The position numbers and the translations under genes were made by a program. Below the pieces are notes generated by a model that made no database searches, had not been told where the DNA came from, and saw nothing but the letters and a program-made list of their open reading frames with translations. This document shows, piece by piece, positions 16,867 through 24,292 of a stretch of DNA of 64,000 bases (its first letter is position 1; every line of letters begins with the position of its first letter). The stretch comes from a bacterium (GTDB lineage Bacteria > Armatimonadota > Fimbriimonadia > Fimbriimonadales > Fimbriimonadaceae): NCBI GenBank assembly GCA_027483535.1, contig JAIXUN010000003.1:310001-374000 (forward strand). Direction: 5' to 3'.

Positions 16867-16970
16867 GCCTGAAGCAATGTGTAACCTATGTGTCCGGAAC
16901 GATCTGTAACCAATGTGTCCGGTTTGGGCACATAGAAGTTTTGGCGGCCTCGGAGGGACGTGCCCTACGG
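16867..16970 (+). repeat. Dispersed direct repeat, copy 2, fused to a tRNA-Arg 3'-end duplicate
   Basis: Two units TGTAACC-T-ATGTGTCCGG and TGTAACC-A-ATGTGTCCGG sit about 25 bases apart, matching copy 1 at 13950-14042. From 16933 the sequence AGAAGTTTTGGCGGCCTCGG is a precise copy of 17081-17100, which covers the CCA end and acceptor arm of the tRNA-Arg gene. The region 16664-17088 otherwise holds no credible gene; frames across it are by-products of the tRNA repeats. Confidence 0.75.
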
Positions 16971-17088
16971 GCCGCTTTGTCCGCTCCTCGATGGTCGCGG
17001 ACAATGCTACGCACCCAGGAAATTCTCGCCATCCAAAGCGAAAAAACTCCCAACCCCCGGCGCTCACGCACCGGAGAGTTAGAAGTTT

Positions 17089-17164
17089 TGGCGGCCTCGG
17101 AGGGACTCGAACCCCCGACGCCCTCCTTAGGACGGAGGCGCTCTATCCCCTGAGCTACGAGGCC
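17089..17164 (-). tRNA. tRNA-Arg (anticodon CCU)
   Basis: Read on the minus strand, the gene starts GGCCTCG-TA-GCTC. The D arm is followed by an anticodon arm with stem CCTCC/GGAGG and loop GTCCTAA (anticodon CCT, decoding AGG). The T arm contains GGTTCGAGTCC. The acceptor closes with CGAGGCC, discriminator G and an encoded CCA at 17091-17089. The 3' end is duplicated about 145 bases further downstream on the minus strand (16933-16956), as often found where elements integrate into tRNA genes. Confidence 0.95.
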
Positions 17165-17266
17165 GCGTAGGACTTCATTATGACATCCGCCCTACGTGTC
17201 AAACCGTTCAAGCGTTAGGATGCACCTGCAACCCGAAAGCCCGACGTTCCGTTTCCATCTTTAGCA

Positions 17267-17470
17267 ATGACCGCCGTCTTGGGAAGTCTTTTCACTCTGT
17301 TCGTGCTGCTGCTCGCGGCCGCATGGTACGTAGCCGGAAACCGATCGCTTAGGATCGGCAACACCACCATCGACTTCAATTCCGAATTCCTAACCGGAGC
17401 TTGGCTTCTGGCGCTGTTCGCTGGGCTCGCAAGCGTCTATCGACAACACAAGCGCATGATCTGGGGCTAG
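17267..17470 (+). CDS. Small membrane protein, function unknown
   Basis: A 67-residue protein with a hydrophobic helix at about 3-24 (VLGSLFTLFVLLLAAAWYVAG), a polar middle (RIGNTTIDFNSE) and a second helix at about 42-58. A basic tail (RQHKRMIWG) suggests that the termini are cytoplasmic. No family was recognised. It lies just upstream of another small membrane protein on the same strand, which hints at a two-gene unit. Confidence 0.5.
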   Translation: MTAVLGSLFTLFVLLLAAAWYVAGNRSLRIGNTTIDFNSEFLTGAWLLALFAGLASVYRQHKRMIWG

Positions 17471-17478
17471 AATCGGGT

Positions 17479-17709
17479 GTGAGAAAACCGGTCGCAGTTA
17501 TTCTTGTTGCCCTTTCGGTCGCATCGGTGTTTGCGCAAGAGGCAGCAAATCCAAAACCTGCTCCGGAAGGAAGTAAGGGTGCCTTCGTTGCCATTTTCTG
17601 TAGCTTGATCGCCGTCGGGATTAGTGTCACAGCGGCGATCAATGCTTCCCGGTCCAAGCAGGCAAACCAAGAAGCATCCAAAAGCCAGGATTCAGAGAAT
17701 CCCGCCTAG
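17479..17709 (+). CDS. Small exported membrane protein, function unknown
   Basis: A 76-residue product from GTG 17479: signal-type start VRKPVAVILVALSVASVFAQ, a short Pro/Lys stretch, a hydrophobic helix at about 34-55 (GAFVAIFCSLIAVGISVTAA) and a polar Gln/Ser/Glu tail. The start at GTG is chosen because it opens with a signal peptide. It begins eight bases after the stop of the 17267 gene. No family was recognised. Confidence 0.5.
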   Translation: MRKPVAVILVALSVASVFAQEAANPKPAPEGSKGAFVAIFCSLIAVGISVTAAINASRSKQANQEASKSQDSENPA

Positions 17710-17712
17710 CGA

Positions 17713-18444
17713 TCATTGCATCAGAAGACGAATGACCTCTAGCGCGGCGGGAGTGCTGCTCATGGGGTTTTGTCCGGTGATCAAGTTGCCATCCACCTTT
17801 ATGTAGGGTGTGAAGTTGGGGCCAACGGAAACTCGCCCGCCTTCTTGCATCAGCTTGGATTCCAGCAGGAAGGGAACCTCCCCCTCCAGTTTCATGGCCA
17901 CCTCTTCGGCGTTGCTAAACGCGGTGATGCTTCGACCCTTCACAAACGAGGAACCGTCACTTCGCTTCACGCCCACAAACGCCGCCGGACCATGACAAAC
18001 GGAAGCGATCGGCTTCTTGGCGTCGTCGAACTTTAGAATCACAGCCGCCAGGGTGCCGTTGTTCGGGAAGTCGAACATGGTTCCATGTCCACCCGGAATG
18101 AACAGGGCATCGAAGGTAGAGGGATCTATGCTCGATAGTTGTACGGTTGTTTTAAGAAGGATCCCGGCTTCTCCCCAGGCGGTGGCACCCGCGCCAGATT
18201 GAAACTCGGCGGGTCGTTCTAAGCTCCGGGGGTCTACAGGGGTTGTCCCGCCGTTGAGGCTTGCAACCGTGACCTTCATGCCCGCCTTTTTGAACTCAAA
18301 GTATGGGGCGGCAAACTCTTCTAACCATAGACCTGTAGGCTTTCCGGTAAGCGTTTTGTCGGCACCTGTCACCACCATCAGGACTGATTTTTCGGCCATG
18401 GGAGGCTCGGTGGTTAGCGTTGCAATAAACGGAGCAATCATCAT
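17713..18444 (-). CDS. DJ-1/PfpI family protein (Hsp31-like)
   Basis: The 243-residue protein belongs to the class I glutamine-amidotransferase-like fold. LWLEEFAAPYFEFKKAGMKVTVAS supplies the N-terminal Glu region. FIPGGHGTMFDFPNN carries the catalytic-site loop, and ASVCHGPAAF holds the nucleophile-elbow Cys. The GGHG plus CHGPAAF pattern is typical of Hsp31/DJ-1-type glyoxalase III or deglycase-like proteins of about 230 residues. The ORF from ATG 18444 has a hydrophobic start (MMIAPFIATL), so an export signal is possible. Starting at MAEKS (18399) would give a cytoplasmic protein. Confidence 0.85.
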   Translation of the reverse strand: MMIAPFIATLTTEPPMAEKSVLMVVTGADKTLTGKPTGLWLEEFAAPYFEFKKAGMKVTVASLNGGTTPVDPRSLERPAEFQSGAGATAWGEAGILLKTTVQLSSIDPSTFDALFIPGGHGTMFDFPNNGTLAAVILKFDDAKKPIASVCHGPAAFVGVKRSDGSSFVKGRSITAFSNAEEVAMKLEGEVPFLLESKLMQEGGRVSVGPNFTPYIKVDGNLITGQNPMSSTPAALEVIRLLMQ

Positions 18445-18469
18445 AGGAATCCGTTCCTACGCCAAAAAG

Positions 18470-21247
18470 CTAGCCCGTACTCTGCATTGCCGCCGCGAGT
18501 CCTGCGATGCTCAGCAGCAGAGCCTCGCGCCACGCGCCCGATTGCTCCTCGTCAGAAAGCGTCTCCCAGCGATTCATGAGGTGAATCTGGATCGCGTTCA
18601 ACGGGCGAGTGATCGGGTTGCGGAAGTCGACCGTGCGCTTCACCACGTTGCCGACCCCAAGAAGCTCTTCATTACCGGTGATCGCTAATAGCATTCGCTT
18701 CGTTCTCTCGAACTCCTCGCGAATTTCCTTCCAAATAGAGGCGTCGGCACCGCGCTCGATGGCGCGATTCGCGTACTCCTGCGCGGTGTTCATCTCCGCT
18801 CGGACCAACTCCAATTGGGCGTTGTCCACCACCGTCGCAAAGAACGGCCAGTGGCGATACATGGTGCGGAGCGTCTCCAGATTCTCCGGAGTATCGGCGA
18901 ACTTCTCAAAGGCGGCACCCACTCCAAACCAGCCGACCAGCAGCGTTCGACTCTGGACCCAAGCGAAGTTCCACGGAATCGCCCTGAGCCCTTCTATGCC
19001 GCTGAGCGCTTTGCCGGGACGATAAACCGGACGAGAAGCGATTGGAAGCAGCGAGATCGGCTCGATAGGGGTCGCCTGCGTGTAGAACTCCCAAAAGCCG
19101 GCGTGGTTGTAAACCAATCCGCGATAGGCCGCGCGCGAGTCGGCTTCCAGCCGCTCCATGACCTGACCGTATGTCTCCTCGGAAGAATCCTCGGCAGGGG
19201 CACAAGCGGCAATGAGACACGCACTCACGATCTGCTCAAGGTGTCGGTGTGCAATGGTCGGAACTAAGTAGCGGAAGCTAATCACTTCACCCTGTTCGGT
19301 GAATCGAACCTGATGTCGGTGCGGACCGGCGGGCTGGCTGAGAATGGCTCGACTGGCGCGACCACCGCCGCGACCCACCGTACCCCCTCGACCGTGAAAA
19401 AGCCTTAACTCAATGCCCGTCTTCTCAGAAACTTTAGAGAGCTCGTAAATCGCCTTTTGCAGACTCCAGTTGGCGGCCAAGTAGCCACCATCTTTGCTAG
19501 AGTCGCTGTAGCCCAGCATCACTTCTTGGTAAGGAACGGCCAGGTCTCGGAAGGCGGGTTCGGCAAGGATATCGGTCATGAAAGAGGCGGCTCGTGCCAA
19601 GTCCTCAATCGTTTCAAAGAGCGGAACCACCTGCAACGGCGATTGGAACCTGGTGGTGCCGCTATCATCCACGCTTCTAGAAAGCAGGTCGCTCTCCTTC
19701 AGCAGCAAGAGCACTTCGTATAGATCGCTCTTGGCGTGAGTCATGGAAACGATATAGGTTCGAACGGAGGACGGATCCTTCTTCACCGACTGTCGAACGG
19801 CTTCAAGCGTGCTGAGCACCCGCTCAAGAGACTCGCCGTTGCGGTGATCGCGCGGAAGCATGGGTCGAGGGTTGGCAAGCTCCGCCTTTAGCCACTGCAG
19901 CTTCTGAGACTCGGAAGCGTTGAGATAATCTTGCGCGGTTGCCAGAATGCCCGAAGCGACAAACATCTCAGCGATCGCTCGGCCATGTTCGTCGCTGTGC
20001 TGACGAATATCCAACGTTGCCAGGTGGAAGCCAAAAACTTGAACCTTGGATACCAAACGATCCAACTTGGACCCAAAGGCGACGTCCATACTGCCCGCAT
20101 CCACCAAAGATTCCTGTACGGTCACCAGGTCCGACCAGAATTCATCCCAAGACTCGTATTGGCCTAGCTTCGCGGCGACGGTTGCCTGCAATCGTCGTTC
20201 CAAGATGAGTAGTACAAGCACATAAGGTTCTTGCGAGTATCGATTGCGCTCCCAGTCTTCCAAGAAGGCGCGGCCACCGTCTATCAGAGCGTCCACCTCG
20301 GCGGTGACGGCAGAAAGCTTTCGGCTCTGAGTCAGCTCCCATCGCAGGGCGTCTACTTCTTTCAGGTAGTGCTCCAAAGCGGCTTGTCGCTGCGAAGCCA
20401 GGGTGTGCAGGGTTACAGAGGCGGTGACGTTGGGATTGCCGTCTCTATCTCCACCTACCCAAGAGCGGTATCGAAGGATGGGCAGAATGGCGGGGCGCTC
20501 GCCCGAAAGCGATTCGAAAGCGGTCTCCAAGTCGTCGTGCAGCCAAGAGACCACATCGAAGATGGTGCGATTGAAGAAGTACAGCGCGTTCCGAACCTCT
20601 TCGTCCACGGTTAGCTGGGTCGATCGCATCTCGTCGGTGAGCCAGAGTTCCGAAAGGGTGCGTTCAATCGCAGGCAGTATTTGCCTGTCGTAGTCCAGGG
20701 GGCGATCCAGCCCGGTCACCCGATCTCGGTCGGCAAGCAGGTTGGAGATGGCAAGGAGTTTGTCTAGAATCGCTTTGCGCTTCGCTTCCGTGGGGTGAGC
20801 GGTGAGCGTTGGAACAATGTCCACCTCGCTGAGCTTCTGCTCGACCGCGTCTAGCCCAATGCCCTCGGCTAAAGATCGAACCGTCTCTTGAATTGACTCT
20901 CGTCTTCCGCCCTTCCGAGATCGGTTCACCCGAACGATCTCCTTCTGCTCGGCGGCGTTGATGAGTTGGAAGAGAACGGTGAACGCCTTCGCGACTTGGC
21001 GGATTCCTTCCGGAGATTGAAGCTCGGGAATCTCCTTGGAAAGGGCGGGAATGTTCTGGTCGGGTTCGTTAACCAGCCTGCGCGCGGCGTCCACCAGCCA
21101 CCGACCCTCGTACCGAAGAAGGACCTCTCCCAACAAGCGATCCAGCAAGCGCACATCGTCGCTCAGCGGTTCGCTCAAGCCGTATTCCGCCGGATTCAGG
21201 TTAAGAAATCCCAGATCTTCGGGTGCGTTCGTTCCGGCTGGAGGCAT
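18470..21247 (-). CDS. ppc: Phosphoenolpyruvate carboxylase
   Basis: This 925-residue enzyme adds bicarbonate to phosphoenolpyruvate to give oxaloacetate, refilling the TCA cycle in the cytoplasm. Family blocks are intact: VPTLTAHPTEAKR (catalytic His at about 151), GGDRDGNPNVT, VMLGYSDSSKDGGYLAANW, and the Gly/Arg-rich loop FHGRGGTVGRGGG. RAIPWNFAWVQSRTLLVGWFG follows, and the C-terminus AAAMQSTG is close to the usual NTG ending. The length is normal for the bacterial enzyme. The gene is 22 bases downstream of an MlaE-type permease on the same strand. Confidence 0.97.
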   Translation of the reverse strand: MPPAGTNAPEDLGFLNLNPAEYGLSEPLSDDVRLLDRLLGEVLLRYEGRWLVDAARRLVNEPDQNIPALSKEIPELQSPEGIRQVAKAFTVLFQLINAAEQKEIVRVNRSRKGGRRESIQETVRSLAEGIGLDAVEQKLSEVDIVPTLTAHPTEAKRKAILDKLLAISNLLADRDRVTGLDRPLDYDRQILPAIERTLSELWLTDEMRSTQLTVDEEVRNALYFFNRTIFDVVSWLHDDLETAFESLSGERPAILPILRYRSWVGGDRDGNPNVTASVTLHTLASQRQAALEHYLKEVDALRWELTQSRKLSAVTAEVDALIDGGRAFLEDWERNRYSQEPYVLVLLILERRLQATVAAKLGQYESWDEFWSDLVTVQESLVDAGSMDVAFGSKLDRLVSKVQVFGFHLATLDIRQHSDEHGRAIAEMFVASGILATAQDYLNASESQKLQWLKAELANPRPMLPRDHRNGESLERVLSTLEAVRQSVKKDPSSVRTYIVSMTHAKSDLYEVLLLLKESDLLSRSVDDSGTTRFQSPLQVVPLFETIEDLARAASFMTDILAEPAFRDLAVPYQEVMLGYSDSSKDGGYLAANWSLQKAIYELSKVSEKTGIELRLFHGRGGTVGRGGGRASRAILSQPAGPHRHQVRFTEQGEVISFRYLVPTIAHRHLEQIVSACLIAACAPAEDSSEETYGQVMERLEADSRAAYRGLVYNHAGFWEFYTQATPIEPISLLPIASRPVYRPGKALSGIEGLRAIPWNFAWVQSRTLLVGWFGVGAAFEKFADTPENLETLRTMYRHWPFFATVVDNAQLELVRAEMNTAQEYANRAIERGADASIWKEIREEFERTKRMLLAITGNEELLGVGNVVKRTVDFRNPITRPLNAIQIHLMNRWETLSDEEQSGAWREALLLSIAGLAAAMQSTG

Positions 21248-21269
21248 GAACCTAGATTACGCGATCAAT

Positions 21270-22082
21270 CTAGCTGTTCAGCAGTCTGGCAAGCACAAAG
21301 TCGGCTACGTACACCAGAACCATTGAGATCACCACTGCGTTGGTGGTCGATCGTCCGACGCCGACTGCGCCGTTGGTGGTTCTGAGCCCTTGCTGACACC
21401 CGACCAGCACAACAATGATTCCAAAGAACGGGGTTTTGAACAGACCCTCGAACAGGTCGCGCATGGTGACGAACTGGGTGATCGACGTCAGATAAGTGCC
21501 AGAGGAGATGTTCTCGCTCATCGCCACCAGCAAGCCACCGAGCGTGCCCGACCAAATGCAGACCATTCCAAGAATGGGGAGCATCAGAATGGAGGCCAGC
21601 AACCTGGGAATCACCAGGTAGTTGGTGGGGTGAACGCTGAGCATCTTCAGCGCGTCGATCTGCTCCGTCACCTGCATGGTGCCAATCTGCGCCGCCATCG
21701 CCGAACCGCATCGAGCGGCAACCATAAGGCCTGCCAGAACGGGTCCAACTTCTCGCGCCATGGCAATGGCAATGGTGGCCCCCACAAAGCTGGTGGCGCC
21801 GTAATCGCCAAGAAATCGAGATAAGTAAAGGCTAAAGACCGCTCCGGAAAAGAAGCCCGTCAGGGCGACGATGGGCACGCTGCTCGCGCCAACAAACGCC
21901 ATCTGATTCAACGTTTCGGCGGCCTCGAAACGACCCTTGAAGAGTCGCTTAAGAGCGTCCCAAAGGAGGGCGGTGGTCTCGCCAACGAAGATCAGGGCGG
22001 CTTCTACCGGGGTCCACACGCTGTTGAGGGCACGATCAAGTGATCGATCAGGAGCGGGGGACGGGGAAGGGACGGTAGCCAC
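21270..22082 (-). CDS. MlaE-family ABC transporter permease
   Basis: A 270-residue integral membrane protein of the MlaE/DUF140 family, the permease of lipid-trafficking ABC systems. The conserved core reads FVGASSVPIVALTGFFSGAVFSLY, then EVGPVLAGLMVAARCGSAMAAQIGTMQVTEQIDAL, with the E-x-GP-x-L-x-G motif and the IGTM-x-V-x-EQIDAL signature. It should move phospholipid between membranes with an MlaF ATPase and MlaD-type MCE protein; neither partner is adjacent. The start is GTG at 22082. It ends 22 bases before ppc. Confidence 0.9.
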   Translation of the reverse strand: MATVPSPSPAPDRSLDRALNSVWTPVEAALIFVGETTALLWDALKRLFKGRFEAAETLNQMAFVGASSVPIVALTGFFSGAVFSLYLSRFLGDYGATSFVGATIAIAMAREVGPVLAGLMVAARCGSAMAAQIGTMQVTEQIDALKMLSVHPTNYLVIPRLLASILMLPILGMVCIWSGTLGGLLVAMSENISSGTYLTSITQFVTMRDLFEGLFKTPFFGIIVVLVGCQQGLRTTNGAVGVGRSTTNAVVISMVLVYVADFVLARLLNS

Positions 22083-22127
22083 CAGTGAAAATACAGTCTA
22101 GCCCAGCCTAGGGGGAGACAAGAGCAA

Positions 22128-22158
22128 AAAGCCCCTCGATCCGAAATCGAGAGGCTTT
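22128..22158 (-). terminator. Rho-independent terminator of rpsT
   Basis: AAAGCCCCTCGAT, a 5-base loop and ATCGAGAGGCTTT form a stem of about 12 bp with one mismatch. Read on the minus strand it ends in GGCTTTTTGCTC. It lies 34 bases after the S20 stop codon. Confidence 0.85.
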
Positions 22159-22191
22159 GTCATTGGGTTATGTGGCTAGAGCGCTAAAGGA

Positions 22192-22461
22192 TTAACCCTT
22201 TGCAAGAGCTGCGACTTGCTTTGCAATTCGCGACTTTCGGCGGGCAGCTTGGTTCTTGTGAATGACACCGTTTTGCACGGCCTTGTCCAGAGCCTTGATC
22301 GCCTTGACCAACGCTTCTTGAGACGCCGGGACTTCCGCAGTCTTCACCGCAGTTCGGGTCTTCTTGATGTACGTCTTGAGTGCGCTTCGCACAGCGGTGT
22401 TTTGCTTCGTGCGCTTCGCGATGCGGCGCAGGTCCTTCTTGCTCGATTTCGTGTTTGCCAT
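22192..22461 (-). CDS. rpsT: 30S ribosomal protein S20
   Basis: An 89-residue, Lys/Arg/Ala-rich helical protein beginning MANTKSSKKDLRRIAKRT, with IHKNQAARRKSRIAKQV near the end. Both are diagnostic of S20, which binds 16S rRNA in the body of the small subunit. The length is normal. The gene has its own terminator at 22128-22158. Confidence 0.96.
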   Translation of the reverse strand: MANTKSSKKDLRRIAKRTKQNTAVRSALKTYIKKTRTAVKTAEVPASQEALVKAIKALDKAVQNGVIHKNQAARRKSRIAKQVAALAKG

Positions 22462-22580
22462 AACCTAACCCGCAGATAATACCCAATCTCCAAGAGAAAT
22501 GTGCGACACGGTGAATCCTTTCTCTCCGTTCGTTCGTCACAGGCCGATTTTGTCGGGCCGTTTTTGTCGGGCGAAGCGAC

Positions 22581-23084
22581 TTAGTAGATGGAGGCGGTCG
22601 CGACCCTTCGGTTCTCGTATTGGCTGATGCCGGCTTCGATCTCTTCCGAGTTTCGCCGAGCGTATCGCAACGAGGCTTCAATTTCTACCGCAGAGATTCC
22701 CGGGAACCGAGCGTCCAAAGCTTCGACCGACGGGTTCTTTCGGTAGGCCCGAACGATCTCCCAAACCGGAACCTTGCTGTCGGCAAGAATGGCCTCGCCA
22801 CGGTCCGATCGAACGATCACCAATCCAATGGATCGATGGTCGTCTAGATAATTCTCGTAAATCTCTTCAAACCGATCGACGGTCAGGTGGAGGAAGTCGG
22901 CGGCGTGGGTCACATCCAAATATCCCTGGTGAACCGCGCCGAGCACGAGTTCTTCTTTCAGGCTGGGAAAAGCGACGAATCCATGCTCCAGAATTTCGTC
23001 GAATCGCTCCGGATCGGTTTCTAGCGTGCGCGCCAGAAGTCGAAGCTGCCATTCGCGGTAACGGGTCATCGTTTCTTCGTGCAT
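22581..23084 (-). CDS. DUF433 domain protein
   Basis: A 167-residue protein. The C-terminal half holds a DUF433 domain: GEAILADSKVPVWEIVRAYRKNPSVEALDARFPGIS, then an acidic-to-basic helix ALRYARRN. DUF433 is a small helical domain related to VapB-like antitoxins and found in DNA-binding contexts. The N-terminal half (REWQLRLLARTLETDPERFDEIL) is longer than in stand-alone DUF433 antitoxins of 70-80 residues. No toxin gene is adjacent, so an antitoxin role is not supported. MTRYREW at 23069 is an alternative start. Confidence 0.7.
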   Translation of the reverse strand: MHEETMTRYREWQLRLLARTLETDPERFDEILEHGFVAFPSLKEELVLGAVHQGYLDVTHAADFLHLTVDRFEEIYENYLDDHRSIGLVIVRSDRGEAILADSKVPVWEIVRAYRKNPSVEALDARFPGISAVEIEASLRYARRNSEEIEAGISQYENRRVATASIY

Positions 23085-23386
23085 GGTTCTTCAGGGCTAC
23101 TCCGCCCAAGGCTGTTTCGCCCAAAGCTAATTCGCATCGTGACGAACCGCCTGCTTATTAAAGACGAGAAAAACGCCCAGTTCATTCCAGGCATTGTTCA
23201 CCCCAGATATTTACCGGTGCTCAAAAGACCATACCCAATCGGCAAGAACCATTCTTTCTCCGACGTCTGATAGATCATCACAGCACCAAGACAACCAGGC
23301 GGCACCGAAGTGGTTTGTTCTAAAAAGGGCAACGAACGTATTAAAAAAGAATACAGTCGTTTCAAAAAATGCAACATAATAAGATC

Positions 23387-23719
23387 ATGATCTCATCTTT
23401 GGACCTATTTGGAAGTCAGAAGCAGACCAGGGCATTGGTGCTGCTTGCCTTACTGGAAGACGTGCACCTTTCGGAGTTGGCAGGCCTTGTTGGATTGAAC
23501 CGGAGTGCCCTCAAGAAAACGGTCGATCATTGGGAGGAGATGGGTGTTTTGGTCTCGGCCATCGTTGGCAACCAGCGCCGACTGATGATCAATCCTCGGT
23601 TTGCGGCAAAGGAGCCCCTTTTGGCACTTCTCAAGCGCATGGCTGAGCTCGACCCATTCTTCTACGAGACGGTGGGCAACCTTCGACGAAGGCCCAGACG
23701 ATATGGGAAGGAGATATAA
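23387..23719 (+). CDS. Winged-helix regulator of an HTH/nucleotidyltransferase pair
   Basis: A 110-residue protein. An initial LFGSQKQTRALVLLALLEDVHLSELAGLVGLNRSALKKTVDHWEEMGVLVS matches the winged-helix proteins placed in front of nucleotidyltransferase genes. The HTH covers about 27-60, followed by the wing (VGNQRRLMINPRF). It probably binds its own promoter. The stop codon directly abuts the GTG start of the next gene, so the two are co-expressed. ATG 23369 would add six residues. The region upstream (23085-23368) is AT-rich and holds no gene. Confidence 0.7.
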   Translation: MISSLDLFGSQKQTRALVLLALLEDVHLSELAGLVGLNRSALKKTVDHWEEMGVLVSAIVGNQRRLMINPRFAAKEPLLALLKRMAELDPFFYETVGNLRRRPRRYGKEI

Positions 23720-24292
23720 GTGTTAGCTGCAGATTTGAGTCTCGTCGAATTAGCCTTCGAAGTAGGGCATCGTCTCCATTCAAAAGGGATACGGGCGGTT
23801 CTGTCGGGGGGAGCTGCGGCTTGCGTTTACTCCGGCGGTGAAGCTCAATCGAGGGATCTCGATTTTGTGCTGTCGTTCCAAGTTGACCGTGACCAGATAA
23901 ATGAAGCGTTGGCGGATACGGGCTTCCAGTTCGAACAGGGGATGTATCGACACCCGAACTTGCCATTTACACTTGAGTTTCTTAGAAGTCCTGTTCAAAT
24001 AGACGACGAGTTCATCGCGAAGTGGAATTCTCTTGAGTCTCAGGGGCGGGTCCTTGAAATCCTTTCGCCAACAGATTGCGTCCGAGACAGACTTTGCTGG
24101 TTCTTCTTCTATCGAACTCCTGACTTTGCCGCACTCAGTCAAGCACTTGAGGTTGTTGCAGCGAAGCGAGACGAAGTGGATCTAGATGCCATCCGAACTT
24201 GGGCGAGTCAAAAACGAGCGCTTGAGCGGTTCACCCAATTCGAGCGCAGAGTCCAACTGCTACCTGACACAAAAACTATAATGGAGCCATGA
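23720..24292 (+). CDS. Nucleotidyltransferase-like protein (AbiEii/MenA-type)
   Basis: The 190-residue protein resembles minimal nucleotidyltransferases. AVLSGGAAACVYSGGEAQSRDLDFVLSF gives the GG loop followed by the D-x-D metal pair in SRDLDF. SPTDCVRDRLCWFFF recalls the helix seen after the catalytic core in AbiEii and DUF6036-like proteins. Related toxins add nucleotides to tRNA and partner with a winged-helix antitoxin, as the gene here does. It starts with GTG immediately after the regulator's TAA. Toxin activity is inferred from context only. Confidence 0.62.
   Translation: MLAADLSLVELAFEVGHRLHSKGIRAVLSGGAAACVYSGGEAQSRDLDFVLSFQVDRDQINEALADTGFQFEQGMYRHPNLPFTLEFLRSPVQIDDEFIAKWNSLESQGRVLEILSPTDCVRDRLCWFFFYRTPDFAALSQALEVVAAKRDEVDLDAIRTWASQKRALERFTQFERRVQLLPDTKTIMEP

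Noticed and set aside
16791-17170. Open frames with GGLGGTRTPDALLRTEALYP-type product
   Set aside because: This is the familiar false translation across a tRNA-Arg gene and its repeats, not a protein.
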